From the NCBI GenBank assembly GCA_013811805.1, contig JACCUM010000366.1:1-5066 (forward strand): a DNA stretch of 5,066 nt, read 5' to 3'. The translations under genes and the position numbers were made by a program. The notes under the pieces were generated by a model that worked only from the letters and a program-made list of their open reading frames with translations, made no database searches and was not told where the DNA came from. Every line of letters starts with the position of its first letter. The first letter of the stretch is position 1. This DNA comes from Geodermatophilaceae bacterium (lineage in GTDB: Bacteria; Actinomycetota; Actinomycetes; Mycobacteriales; Geodermatophilaceae). Below are positions 1 through 5,066 of the stretch, in pieces.

Positions 1-355
1 TGATCGCGGCATACCCGGCTCCGGCGAGGGCGGCCCCCAGCGCGTACCCCGCGTCGTAGTCCGGATGGCCCGGCGGCGTTCGTGCACTCCCGAAAACGCT
101 GACCGAGCGCGGCAGTTCGGCCAACAGGCCGAATCCCTCGACGAACTCCGATTGGATCCGCAGCACCCGCCATGGATCTGTATGCACCCAATCCGAAGGA
201 CCGCGTGCGTCGAGCAGCCGTTCATCGGTGGTCCCGGGCTTGACTTGACCACGGCGCAGGACGACCGGGCCGCGGTGCTTCTCCGGTACGACTTCGCGCT
301 GATCCCCGCGCGAAGGATGCGGCGGGGTATGGGGCGGCGGCTGGGACTGGCTCAC
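1..355 (-). CDS. LOG/TIGR00730-family Rossmann-fold protein, N-terminal part (cut by window edge)
   Basis: Reading leftward from a GTG at 355, 118 complete codons remain open to the window edge, so the C-terminal part is missing. The visible protein has a Pro/His-rich N-terminus (residues 1-16), then EKHRGPVVLRRG (25-36), TTDERLLDARGPSDWVHTDP (42-61), WRVLRIQSEFVEGFG (62-76) and the start of the nucleotide-binding fold at VSVFGSART (85-93). These blocks match, from memory, the actinobacterial TIGR00730 proteins near dapE. The broader LOG family includes cytokinin-riboside 5'-monophosphate phosphoribohydrolases, but the diagnostic PGGxGTxxE motif would lie outside the window, so the enzymatic activity is inferred from the family. 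The GTG start overlaps the dapE stop in GTGA, so the two genes are probably co-transcribed and translationally coupled. No strong ribosome binding site is seen. The family is clear; the start is less so. Confidence 0.85.
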   Translation of the reverse strand, partial: MSQSQPPPHTPPHPSRGDQREVVPEKHRGPVVLRRGQVKPGTTDERLLDARGPSDWVHTDPWRVLRIQSEFVEGFGLLAELPRSVSVFGSARTPPGHPDYDAGYALGAALAGAGYAAI

Positions 356-1422
356 GTGCCCGATCCGGCCAGGTGTGCGCTGAGCAGGCGCTCGGACTCG
401 CGGATCGTGCTCATCCGGACATGCTCCTCTCGCTTGTGTGCCAGGTTCGGGTCACCCGGGCCGAAGTTCACTGCCGGGATACCGAAGGCAGCGAAACGGG
501 CGACGTCGGTCCAGCCCAGCTTGGCCTGTACACCTACTTCAAGGGCAGCGATGAACGCGCCGGCGGCCGGTTCGCTCAGTCCGGGCAGCGCACCCGGTGC
601 CGCGTCGGTGATCTCGATGTCGAAGCCGCGGAAGACCTCTCGGACATGCTCGGTGGCCTGCTCGATGCTGCGATCCGGGGCGAACCGGAAGTTGACCTCG
701 ACCTCGCAGAGGTCCGGAATGACGTTGCCCGCGACACCACCAGTGATCCGCACGGCGTTGAGCCCTTCCCGGTAGGTGCAGTCGTCGATGTCGACAGTCC
801 GCGCCGGGTAGGCCTCGAGCGTGGCAAGTATCGGAGCAGCTGCGTGAATAGCATTGGCGCCCAACCATGACCGAGCGCTGTGCGCCCGGTGACCACTGGT
901 ACGTACGGCTGCCCGCAACGTGCCCTGACAGCCGGCTTCGATGACACCACCCGTGGGTTCGAGAAGCACCGCCAGGTCGCCGTAGAGCAGCGAACGGTCG
1001 TTGCGGGCCAGTCGGGCCAACCCGTTGCGCGAGGACTCGACCTCCTCGTTGTCATAGAAGATCCAGGTGAGGTCCTGTACGGGCTCGACCACGTTGTGCG
1101 CCACCCGAAGCATCACCGCGACTCCGGACTTCATGTCGGAGGCGCCGCAGCCGTACAGCAGCTCTCCGTCGTCGTGGCTGGGCAGGTTGTCGGCAATCGG
1201 AACGGTGTCCAGATGGCCGGCGAGCACGATCCGCTGGTCGCGCCCCAGCGTCGTACGGGCGACCACCGTGTCACCGTCGCGCCGTACGTCGAGTCGATCG
1301 AGCCCGCGAAGTGCTTCCTCCACGGCATCCGCGAGGACCCGCTCGTCTCCGGACACCGAAGGCAGGTCCACCAGCGCGCGGGTCAACGAAACGACGTCGA
1401 GGGACAGGTCGAGAGTGAACAC
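352..1422 (-). CDS. dapE: succinyl-diaminopimelate desuccinylase DapE
   Basis: This 356-residue cytoplasmic M20-family metallohydrolase cleaves N-succinyl-LL-2,6-diaminopimelate to LL-diaminopimelate and succinate, a late step in making meso-DAP and lysine. The sequence shows GHLDTVP (69-75, Zn ligand H70), GCGASDMKSG (91-100, bridging D96), YDNEEVE (123-129, catalytic-base E126 with ligand E127), EPT (155-157, ligand E155), the lid/dimerisation motif SGHRAHSA (176-183), and C-terminal FGPGDPNLAHKREEHV with ligand H329. All expected metal and catalytic residues are present and the length is normal. I chose GTG 1422 because the protein then begins MFTLDLSLDVVSLTRALVD, as in relatives; the frame stays open for another 390 codons upstream, but that part is antisense to dapD. 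No good Shine-Dalgarno precedes the start; a TAGGCT -10 box 7 bases upstream suggests a leaderless transcript. It is divergent from dapD and overlaps the next gene by 4 bases. Confidence 0.95.
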   Translation of the reverse strand: MFTLDLSLDVVSLTRALVDLPSVSGDERVLADAVEEALRGLDRLDVRRDGDTVVARTTLGRDQRIVLAGHLDTVPIADNLPSHDDGELLYGCGASDMKSGVAVMLRVAHNVVEPVQDLTWIFYDNEEVESSRNGLARLARNDRSLLYGDLAVLLEPTGGVIEAGCQGTLRAAVRTSGHRAHSARSWLGANAIHAAAPILATLEAYPARTVDIDDCTYREGLNAVRITGGVAGNVIPDLCEVEVNFRFAPDRSIEQATEHVREVFRGFDIEITDAAPGALPGLSEPAAGAFIAALEVGVQAKLGWTDVARFAAFGIPAVNFGPGDPNLAHKREEHVRMSTIRESERLLSAHLAGSGT

Positions 1423-1429
1423 GTCGGCG

Positions 1430-1435
1430 AGCCTA
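1430..1435 (-). promoter_or_regulatory. predicted dapE -10 box (leaderless)
   Basis: On the minus strand TAGGCT fits the actinobacterial TAnnnT -10 pattern and is followed by exactly 7 bases (1429-1423) before the dapE GTG. Transcription would then begin at the start codon itself. The -35 region expected near 1453-1458 has no recognisable TTGACA-like hexamer, which is common for such promoters. This is a prediction from spacing and motif only. Confidence 0.5.
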
Positions 1436-1445
1436 GCCAGCCCAC

Positions 1446-1451
1446 TACCGT
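1446..1451 (+). promoter_or_regulatory. predicted dapD -10 box (leaderless)
   Basis: TACCGT fits TAnnnT and is followed by exactly 7 bases (1452-1458) before the GTG at 1459, mirroring the dapE arrangement. This spacing is the main reason for preferring the 1459 start over the in-frame GTG at 1450, which overlaps this box. The -35 region near 1423-1428 is not consensus-like and touches the dapE start. The two promoters would occupy the same DNA. Confidence 0.5.
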
Positions 1452-1458
1452 GACCGGG

Positions 1459-2478
1459 GTGACCAGCCCGCCTCATCCCGCCGTCGCCGACGATGTCCGC
1501 GATCTCCCTGTCCACCGTCCGGCGAGTGCGATCGGCCTGGCCACCGTGGCCCCGAGTGGCACCGTGCTGGACGCGTGGTTTCCCGATCCTGCGCTGTCCA
1601 GTCCGGCCGGGGCATCGCCCGGTACCAGCGTTCTGGCCGCCGAGGACCTCCGAGCTCGTACGACCTCGGAGTTCGCCGTGCTGGCCACCGACGATGAGCT
1701 CCGCGGAGTCTCGGTGGTCGGGGTGCACACGGTCATCGCCGACCTCGATGCCGCGCCGACCGACAGTTACGACGTGTGGTTGCGGCTGCAGCTGCTCAGT
1801 CACCGGTTGATCGCCCCGCACGGCGCCAACCTGGAGGGGATCTTCGGCCTGCTGACCAATGTGGTCTGGACCAGCGCGGGACCGTGCCTGCCTGAGGGGT
1901 TCGAACAGACCCGGCTGCGGTTGCGGACGGCCCGTGCGGCCGTGCACGTGTACGGCGTCGACAAGTTCCCTCGAATGGTGGACTACGTGCTGCCCTCGGG
2001 CGTCCGGATCGCCGACGCCGACCGGGTACGGCTGGGCGCGCATCTGGCTCCCGGGACGACGGTCATGCACGAGGGTTTCGTGAACTACAACGCCGGAACG
2101 CTGGGTGCCTCGATGGTGGAGGGACGGATCAGCGCCGGGGTGGTGGTCGGGGATGGCTCCGACATCGGTGGAGGGGCCTCGATCATGGGAACGCTGTCCG
2201 GAGGGGGCCAGGAACGGATATCGGTCGGCAAGGGCTGCCTGCTTGGCGCGAACTCCGGGATCGGGGTCTCCCTCGGGGACGGCTGCGTGGTCGAGGCCGG
2301 CTTGTACGTCACGGCGGGTACCAAAGTCCGGCTGCCCGACGACACGGTCGTCCCCGCTCGCGAACTCTCGGGTCGTTCCGGCCTGCTCTACCGCCGGAAC
2401 AGCTTGAGCGGTGCGGTCGAAGCCCTGGCGCGGACCGGTACCTGGGGCGAACTGAACGCCGCCCTGCATGCCAACTGA
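1459..2478 (+). CDS. dapD: 2,3,4,5-tetrahydropyridine-2,6-dicarboxylate N-succinyltransferase DapD
   Basis: This 339-residue enzyme transfers succinyl from succinyl-CoA to tetrahydrodipicolinate, the committing step of the succinylase branch of DAP/lysine synthesis. It is of the actinobacterial type and closely resembles M. tuberculosis DapD as I recall it. Blocks include YDVWLRLQLLSHRLIAPHG, GIFGLLTNVVWT, VYGVDKFPRMVDYVLPSGVRIADA and MHEGFVNYNAGTLGASMVEG, ending in ALHAN. The C-terminal left-handed beta-helix of hexapeptide repeats spans about residues 181-290, with the conserved VEGRISAGVVVG segment around Glu221. The protein normally acts as a trimer with active sites between subunits. The N-terminal 20 or so residues are longer than the mycobacterial protein. 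The start is GTG 1459; GTG 1450 would add three residues. No Shine-Dalgarno is seen, consistent with a leaderless mRNA. The gene is intact. Confidence 0.95.
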   Translation: MTSPPHPAVADDVRDLPVHRPASAIGLATVAPSGTVLDAWFPDPALSSPAGASPGTSVLAAEDLRARTTSEFAVLATDDELRGVSVVGVHTVIADLDAAPTDSYDVWLRLQLLSHRLIAPHGANLEGIFGLLTNVVWTSAGPCLPEGFEQTRLRLRTARAAVHVYGVDKFPRMVDYVLPSGVRIADADRVRLGAHLAPGTTVMHEGFVNYNAGTLGASMVEGRISAGVVVGDGSDIGGGASIMGTLSGGGQERISVGKGCLLGANSGIGVSLGDGCVVEAGLYVTAGTKVRLPDDTVVPARELSGRSGLLYRRNSLSGAVEALARTGTWGELNAALHAN

Positions 2479-2571
2479 GGCGGGCCCAGCTGACGGCCGC
2501 TGAGCTGAAATCTGTTGCCGACCGGTATGTAGGCGGCCACCCTGATTGGCGGAAGTCGTAGACGCGGATTC

Positions 2572-2600
2572 TTGACGGTGGTCCACCTCGCACATACCGT
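2572..2600 (+). promoter_or_regulatory. consensus-like promoter with a palindrome in its spacer, facing the insertion sequence
   Basis: TTGACG (2572-2577) and TACCGT (2595-2600) are separated by 17 bases, a near-ideal vegetative sigma-factor promoter for an actinomycete. Transcription would begin near 2607 and run rightward. An 11-base perfect palindrome, GGTGG-T-CCACC (2577-2587), overlaps the -35 edge and spacer and could be an operator. The promoter lies about 95 bases after dapD and about 40 bases before the insertion sequence. No start codon with a plausible gene follows before 2644, so its original target is not visible. It might now add transcription into the transposase gene. Confidence 0.5.
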
Positions 2601-2643
2601 TCTCATCCCCTGACCCAGAGTAACGCTCAGATGCCCTAACTAA

Positions 2644-2676
2644 CCTGCCGCTTTCATGGTGTCGGCGTGGTGATCA
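2644..2676 (+). repeat. left terminal inverted repeat of the IS1380-family element
   Basis: It begins CCTGCCGCTTTC and shares CCT, CTTTC, CGG and TGATCA, in that order, with the inverted right end. The outer 12 bases are the best-matched part. The inner match needs two single-base gaps. Confidence 0.6.
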
Positions 2677-2736
2677 ACTGAAAAGTGCTCCAGGTCAACG
2701 AGAATCGGGGATGTCGAGTCACCAAAACCGTTGAGC

Positions 2737-2742
2737 AAGGAG
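2737..2742 (+). promoter_or_regulatory. ribosome binding site of the transposase gene
   Basis: AAGGAG lies 10 bases before the GTG at 2753 and supports that start over the in-frame ATG at 2768. It is a stronger Shine-Dalgarno than anything in front of the host genes in this window. Confidence 0.7.
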
Positions 2743-2752
2743 CACCTTCAGG

Positions 2753-4147
2753 GTGAAGAGTAACCGGATGTATCCGCGTTTGGACACCGACATGGCCGGG
2801 TCGGGTGTCGTGTCGCAGGCCGGCGGGGTGGCGCTGGTGGAAACGATCCGTGCGTCCGGGCTGGACGCGGCGTTGTCGGCGGCACTTGCATCGTGGCGTA
2901 AGCCGGCCGCGAGGCACGACCCCGCCAAGGTGATCACCGACCTGGCGCTGACCCTCGCGCTGGGTGGTGACTGCCTGGCCGATATCGGGCTGCTGCGGGC
3001 CGAGCCGGACGTGTTCGGCCTGGTGGCCTCCGACCCGACCGTGTCGCGCACGATCGACACGCTGGCCGCTGATGCGCCCCGAGCCCTCCGCGCGATCGAC
3101 ACCGCACGTGCGATGGCCCGGGCCGCGGTGTGGTCCGCGGCCGGACAGCATGCACCCGATCACCGGGCCAGCGCTGACGCGCCGGTGGTGATTGATGTCG
3201 ATGCCACCCTGGTCACCGCACACAGTGAGAAGGAGCAGGCCGCGCCCACGTTCAAACGCGGCTTCGGGTTCCATCCCCTCTGGGCCTTCGCCGATCACGG
3301 TGGCGACGGGACCGGTGAGCCGTTGAGTTGTCTACTGCGCAAGGGCAACGCCGGCTCGAACACCGCCGCCGACCACATCACGGTGGTCCGGGCGGGGTTG
3401 GCTCAACTACCCGGGCACCGCCCAGGGACCCGACCCGGGCGCAAGGTCCTGATCCGGACCGACGGGGCGGGCTCGACACACGAGTTTCTGAACTGGCTGT
3501 CCGGGCAGCGGTTGTCCTACTCGGTCGGGTTCACCCTGCCCACCGACTTCGCCGACACGATCGACACCATCCCCGCGCACGGGTGGACCGCGGCCTACGA
3601 CGCCGACGGCCGGCCGCGTGATGGCGCCTGGGTCGCCGAGGTCACCGGGCTGATGAATCTGACCGGCTGGCCGCCCGGGATGCGGGTCATCGTGCGCAAG
3701 GAACGCCCACACCCCGGCGCCCAGCTGCGGGTCACCGACGCCGACGGGCATCGGATCACCGCGTTCGCGACCAACACCACGTGCGGGCAGCTCGCCGACC
3801 TGGAACTGCGCCACCGCCGGCGGGCCCGCTGCGAGGACCGGATCCGCAACTCCAAAGACACCGGCCTGACCAACCTGCCACTGCACGACTTCACCCAGAA
3901 TCAGGTCTGGTGCGCCATCATCGCCCTGGCCGTCGAGCTCACCGCCTGGATGCAGATGCTCGCCCTGGCCGGGCATGGCGCCCGGCGCTGGGAACCCAAA
4001 CGCCTACGACTGCGGCTGTTCAGCATCCCCGCCCGACTGGCCCGTCACGGCCGAACCAGACGACTCCACCTCTGCGCTCACGCACCCTGGACCGGGCTAC
4101 TCGCCGCGATGATCAACACCCTGCAGGCCATCCCCGCACCCGGTTGA
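2753..4147 (+). CDS. IS1380-family DDE transposase
   Basis: This 464-residue transposase catalyses movement of the surrounding insertion sequence. It resembles the IS1380-family transposases common in actinomycetes: N-terminal SGVVSQAGGVALVE (17-30), HDPAKVITDLALTLALGGDC (55-74) and DPTVSRTID (94-102), then an RNase-H-like catalytic core. The likely acidic triad is D150 in IDVDATLVTAHSEKE (147-161), D237 in LIRTDGAGSTHEF (233-245), and E361 in RCEDRIRNSKDTGL (359-372). FGFHPLWAF (171-179) and GNAGSNTAADH (198-208) are further family blocks. Length is full and there is no frameshift, so it may be active. Start GTG 2753 is supported by AAGGAG 10 bases upstream. The Arg-rich C-terminus (about 411-437) may bind DNA. 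The triad assignment is from family knowledge; I did not align it. Confidence 0.93.
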   Translation: MKSNRMYPRLDTDMAGSGVVSQAGGVALVETIRASGLDAALSAALASWRKPAARHDPAKVITDLALTLALGGDCLADIGLLRAEPDVFGLVASDPTVSRTIDTLAADAPRALRAIDTARAMARAAVWSAAGQHAPDHRASADAPVVIDVDATLVTAHSEKEQAAPTFKRGFGFHPLWAFADHGGDGTGEPLSCLLRKGNAGSNTAADHITVVRAGLAQLPGHRPGTRPGRKVLIRTDGAGSTHEFLNWLSGQRLSYSVGFTLPTDFADTIDTIPAHGWTAAYDADGRPRDGAWVAEVTGLMNLTGWPPGMRVIVRKERPHPGAQLRVTDADGHRITAFATNTTCGQLADLELRHRRRARCEDRIRNSKDTGLTNLPLHDFTQNQVWCAIIALAVELTAWMQMLALAGHGARRWEPKRLRLRLFSIPARLARHGRTRRLHLCAHAPWTGLLAAMINTLQAIPAPG

Positions 4148-4240
4148 CCAGGCGACCCAGCCGCCCCGACGAACACCGACACATCCGGCCAGTGGAACCC
4201 GGCGCCCAACCCGAGCGACACGGGCCAGACAGTCACACCC

Positions 4241-4255
4241 CTGATACAGAATCAG
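4241..4255 (+). terminator. small hairpin downstream of the transposase
   Basis: CTGAT-ACAGA-ATCAG is a perfect 5-base stem with a 5-base loop, about 95 bases after the transposase stop. It has no T-run. It could help end the transposase mRNA together with the next hairpin, but a 5-base A/T-containing stem is weak evidence. Confidence 0.25.
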
Positions 4256-4261
4256 CTGACA

Positions 4262-4277
4262 GCGGCGACCACGCCGC
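4262..4277 (+). terminator. GC-rich hairpin near the right end of the insertion sequence
   Basis: GCGGCG-ACCA-CGCCGC is a perfect six-base all-GC stem with a four-base loop. It lies between the transposase stop and the right inverted repeat, a usual place for a terminator. There is no T-run after it on either strand, but actinobacterial terminators often lack one. It would stop transposase transcripts before they read antisense into the leftward gene beyond. Confidence 0.4.
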
Positions 4278-4286
4278 CAAAAACCA

Positions 4287-4317
4287 TGATCAACAACCGG
4301 TACGCGAAAGATCGAGG
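4287..4317 (-). repeat. right terminal inverted repeat of the IS1380-family element
   Basis: On the minus strand this begins CCTCGATCTTTC and reaches TGATCA, mirroring the left end. The last base of the element is taken as 4317, giving the conserved CCT tip. The next four bases are TTAA. Confidence 0.6.
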
Positions 4318-4319
4318 TT

Positions 4320-4349
4320 AACCTCAACAAGAAATGATGACAGTCCCGG
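4320..4349. repeat. tandem repeat unit 1 (30 bases)
   Basis: This unit starts AACCTCAACAAG and ends CAGTCCCGG, directly beside the insertion sequence end. It matches unit 2 at 28 of 30 aligned positions; unit 2 also has a two-base TG insertion. Both units are AT-rich in the middle, unlike their surroundings. Two adjacent near-identical units with no unique spacer are not a CRISPR array. They could be transposase-binding repeats from the end of a second, now mostly missing, mobile element; I cannot name the family. Confidence 0.75.
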
Positions 4350-4350
4350 C

Positions 4351-4382
4351 AACCTCAATAAAAAATGATGATGCAGTCCCGG
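4351..4382. repeat. tandem repeat unit 2 (32 bases)
   Basis: The second copy starts AACCTCAATAAA and ends CAGTCCCGG, one base after unit 1. Relative to unit 1 it has C-to-T and G-to-A changes and an extra TG. It overlaps the 3' end of the leftward membrane-protein gene: the stop TGA (4355-4357) and the last few codons lie in it, so this end of the gene may not be ancestral. Confidence 0.75.
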
Positions 4383-4939
4383 CCATCCACCTCAGCCTCA
4401 GACACCCGTTGCCCACAGGTGTTTCCATAGGCCTCATAGTCTGAGCCGAAGGGGGATTCGATAAATAGGTCGTCGCAAGAGGTCATGTCTCCATCGAAGC
4501 ACCGCTGGGCCAGATCGTTCAGTGCCGTGTCGGTGCCAAGCCCCTCAGGCGATGATGCGGCCGGCAGGTCGCCTGATCCTCCACCACGTTCAGCGTCCTC
4601 CGTGCCTTCACTTGACGGATCGGTCGTAGCTCCAACTTCGGGACCGGGCTCGGAGGCACTATTGCTTTCTTCCACGGTCTCCTCGGTCGAGCGCTCAGTG
4701 GTCACGTCCCTGGGCCCCCCAGAGGGAATGGAAATTGCCGCATCATGGGTGACCCAGTTTGATCCGCCGTCCTTGATCAGGAAAGGGAGCCCGAAGCCGC
4801 TGCTAACGAGCAGTAGAATGAGACCGCCGTTGATCCACGGAAGTGGCGAAGTCTTGCTCGCTGACGGCCAGCCGGTTCGGCCATTGCCTTTCCCGACGCG
4901 GGCTACCGCTCTGTCTCCCTTGCGGTGCCGTCTCGACAT
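4355..4939 (-). CDS. single-pass membrane protein with acidic linker and Cys-containing tail, C-terminus possibly altered
   Basis: I cannot assign a function to this 194-residue protein. It has a basic cytoplasmic N-terminus (1-30), one hydrophobic segment INGGLILLLVSSGFGLPFLI (36-55), a long Ser/Glu/Gly/Pro-rich acidic linker (about 68-137), and a compact C-terminal motif with four cysteines (C147, C155, C175, C189): LAQRCFDGDMTSCDDLF then GSDYEAYGNTCGQR. From memory, similar CxDGDMxxCDDL...GSxYExYGxTC tails occur at the ends of many actinobacterial membrane proteins, probably outside the membrane and disulfide-bonded. The final residues IIIFY and the stop come from a tandem repeat, so the native end may be replaced. 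ATG 4939 has only a weak GAGACGG upstream. Sampled GC is 55-58%, below the dap genes, which suggests an accessory origin. Confidence 0.7.
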   Translation of the reverse strand: MSRRHRKGDRAVARVGKGNGRTGWPSASKTSPLPWINGGLILLLVSSGFGLPFLIKDGGSNWVTHDAAISIPSGGPRDVTTERSTEETVEESNSASEPGPEVGATTDPSSEGTEDAERGGGSGDLPAASSPEGLGTDTALNDLAQRCFDGDMTSCDDLFIESPFGSDYEAYGNTCGQRVSEAEVDGRDCIIIFY

Positions 4940-5066
4940 ACAACCGTCTCAAGGCACGCGAACTGCTGCTCGGTCGTCTGGAATCCCGGCCGACTGGCCA
5001 CGGTCGAGACTGTCTCTCCGCACGGCGGTGCATAGCGCCGCCGCCCGGAGGGGACGTCCCTCAAGT
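4940..5066. other. upstream region of the membrane-protein gene, no gene seen
   Basis: This stretch should hold the promoter of the leftward membrane-protein gene, but I find no convincing -10/-35 pair on the minus strand. It contains two short perfect palindromes, GAGAC-T-GTCTC (5006-5016) and GGGACGTCCC (5051-5060). Either could bind a dimeric regulator, but sites this short also arise by chance in GC-rich DNA. Confidence 0.3.

Larger units (their letters stand above)
2644..4317 (+). mobile_element. IS1380-family insertion sequence, apparently complete (about 1.67 kb)
   Basis: The element holds one intact transposase gene between imperfect terminal inverted repeats. The left end begins CCTGCCGCTTTC (2644-2655); the right end read inward is CCTCGATCTTTC (4317-4306), 8 of 12 identical, or 11 of 15 if the adjoining TAA on each side is counted. 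Similarity continues inward through CGG to a TGATCA at 2671-2676 and 4287-4292, with small gaps. Ends starting CCT agree with the family (ISEcp1, also IS1380 family, starts CCTAG). The flanking four bases are CTAA (2640-2643) and TTAA (4318-4321), a possible target duplication with one mismatch. The size fits the family. The exact ends are inferred by eye and could shift by a few bases. Confidence 0.78.

Noticed and set aside
65..870. Rightward open frames at 65-775 and 373-870
   Set aside because: They are antisense to the LOG-family gene and dapE, which have clear family motifs on the other strand.
880..1458. Rightward open frame leading into dapD
   Set aside because: It is antisense to dapE and shows no DapD-like sequence; family length and the promoter place the start at 1459.
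1620..1690. Short palindromes such as GAGCTC inside dapD
   Set aside because: They lie inside a conserved coding region and are explained by codon use.
2487..2507. Possible dapD terminator, stem CAGCT/AGCTG
   Set aside because: Only a 5-base stem with an 11-base loop, and no T-run follows; not convincing.
1423..2595. Leftward open frame continuing 390 codons upstream of dapE, antisense to dapD
   Set aside because: The translation is low-complexity Gly/Arg/His/Gln-rich and lies opposite the well-conserved dapD; it is a GC-driven shadow frame.
2654..3976. Leftward open frames inside the insertion sequence (2654-3298 and 3407-3976)
   Set aside because: They are antisense to the conserved transposase and have repetitive Gly/Arg/Pro/Gln composition; no second IS protein is expected in IS1380 elements.
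3781..4368. Rightward open frame overlapping the transposase end and running through the IS end into the tandem repeats
   Set aside because: Arg/Pro/Thr-rich and out of frame with the transposase; it crosses the mobile element boundary, so it is not a gene.
4320..4382. Possible CRISPR fragment
   Set aside because: Two near-identical units are adjacent, separated by one base with no unique spacer, and no cas genes are present.
4803..5033. Leftward 76-codon frame over the 5' end of the membrane-protein gene
   Set aside because: It overlaps the better-supported gene in another frame, and its Arg/Ser-rich translation matches nothing I recognise.

Overview
The window is GC-rich (the 60-base lines I counted in the biosynthetic and transposase genes were about 63-70% GC), uses GTG starts, and carries the actinobacterial type of lysine/diaminopimelate genes. 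Protein matches recalled from memory point to an actinomycete, plausibly a Pseudonocardiales-type genus; I cannot name the genus from the sequence.

Positions 1-2478 are ordinary core metabolism. Reading outward from a 36-base centre at 1423-1458, dapE runs leftward (1422-352) and dapD runs rightward (1459-2478). These are the succinyl-DAP desuccinylase and the tetrahydrodipicolinate N-succinyltransferase, two steps of the succinylase branch that makes meso-diaminopimelate for peptidoglycan and lysine. The same divergent dapD/dapE order occurs in Mycobacterium tuberculosis (Rv1201c/Rv1202). The dapE stop overlaps the GTG start of a LOG-type/TIGR00730 Rossmann-fold gene that leaves the window at base 1. 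Both dap genes show a TAnnnT -10 box exactly 7 bases before a GTG codon, which suggests two overlapping leaderless promoters.

Positions 2479-2643 are intergenic. They hold a strong-looking promoter (TTGACG, 17 bases, TACCGT) that fires rightward into the next element and no longer faces a recognisable host gene.

Positions 2644-4317 are an apparently complete IS1380-family insertion sequence, with one intact 464-residue DDE transposase, imperfect terminal inverted repeats beginning CCT, and a possible degenerate 4-base target duplication (CTAA/TTAA).

Positions 4318-5066 look like accessory DNA. Immediately right of the insertion sequence are two AT-rich tandem repeats of 30 and 32 bases, possibly the end of another mobile element. 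The second repeat supplies the last codons and the stop of a leftward gene (4939-4355) for a small single-pass membrane protein with an acidic linker and a Cys-containing extracytoplasmic tail. That gene is lower in GC (55-58% in two sampled lines). The window thus crosses a boundary from conserved biosynthetic genes to mobile or accessory DNA. I see no defence system, CRISPR array, RNA gene or new multi-gene system.
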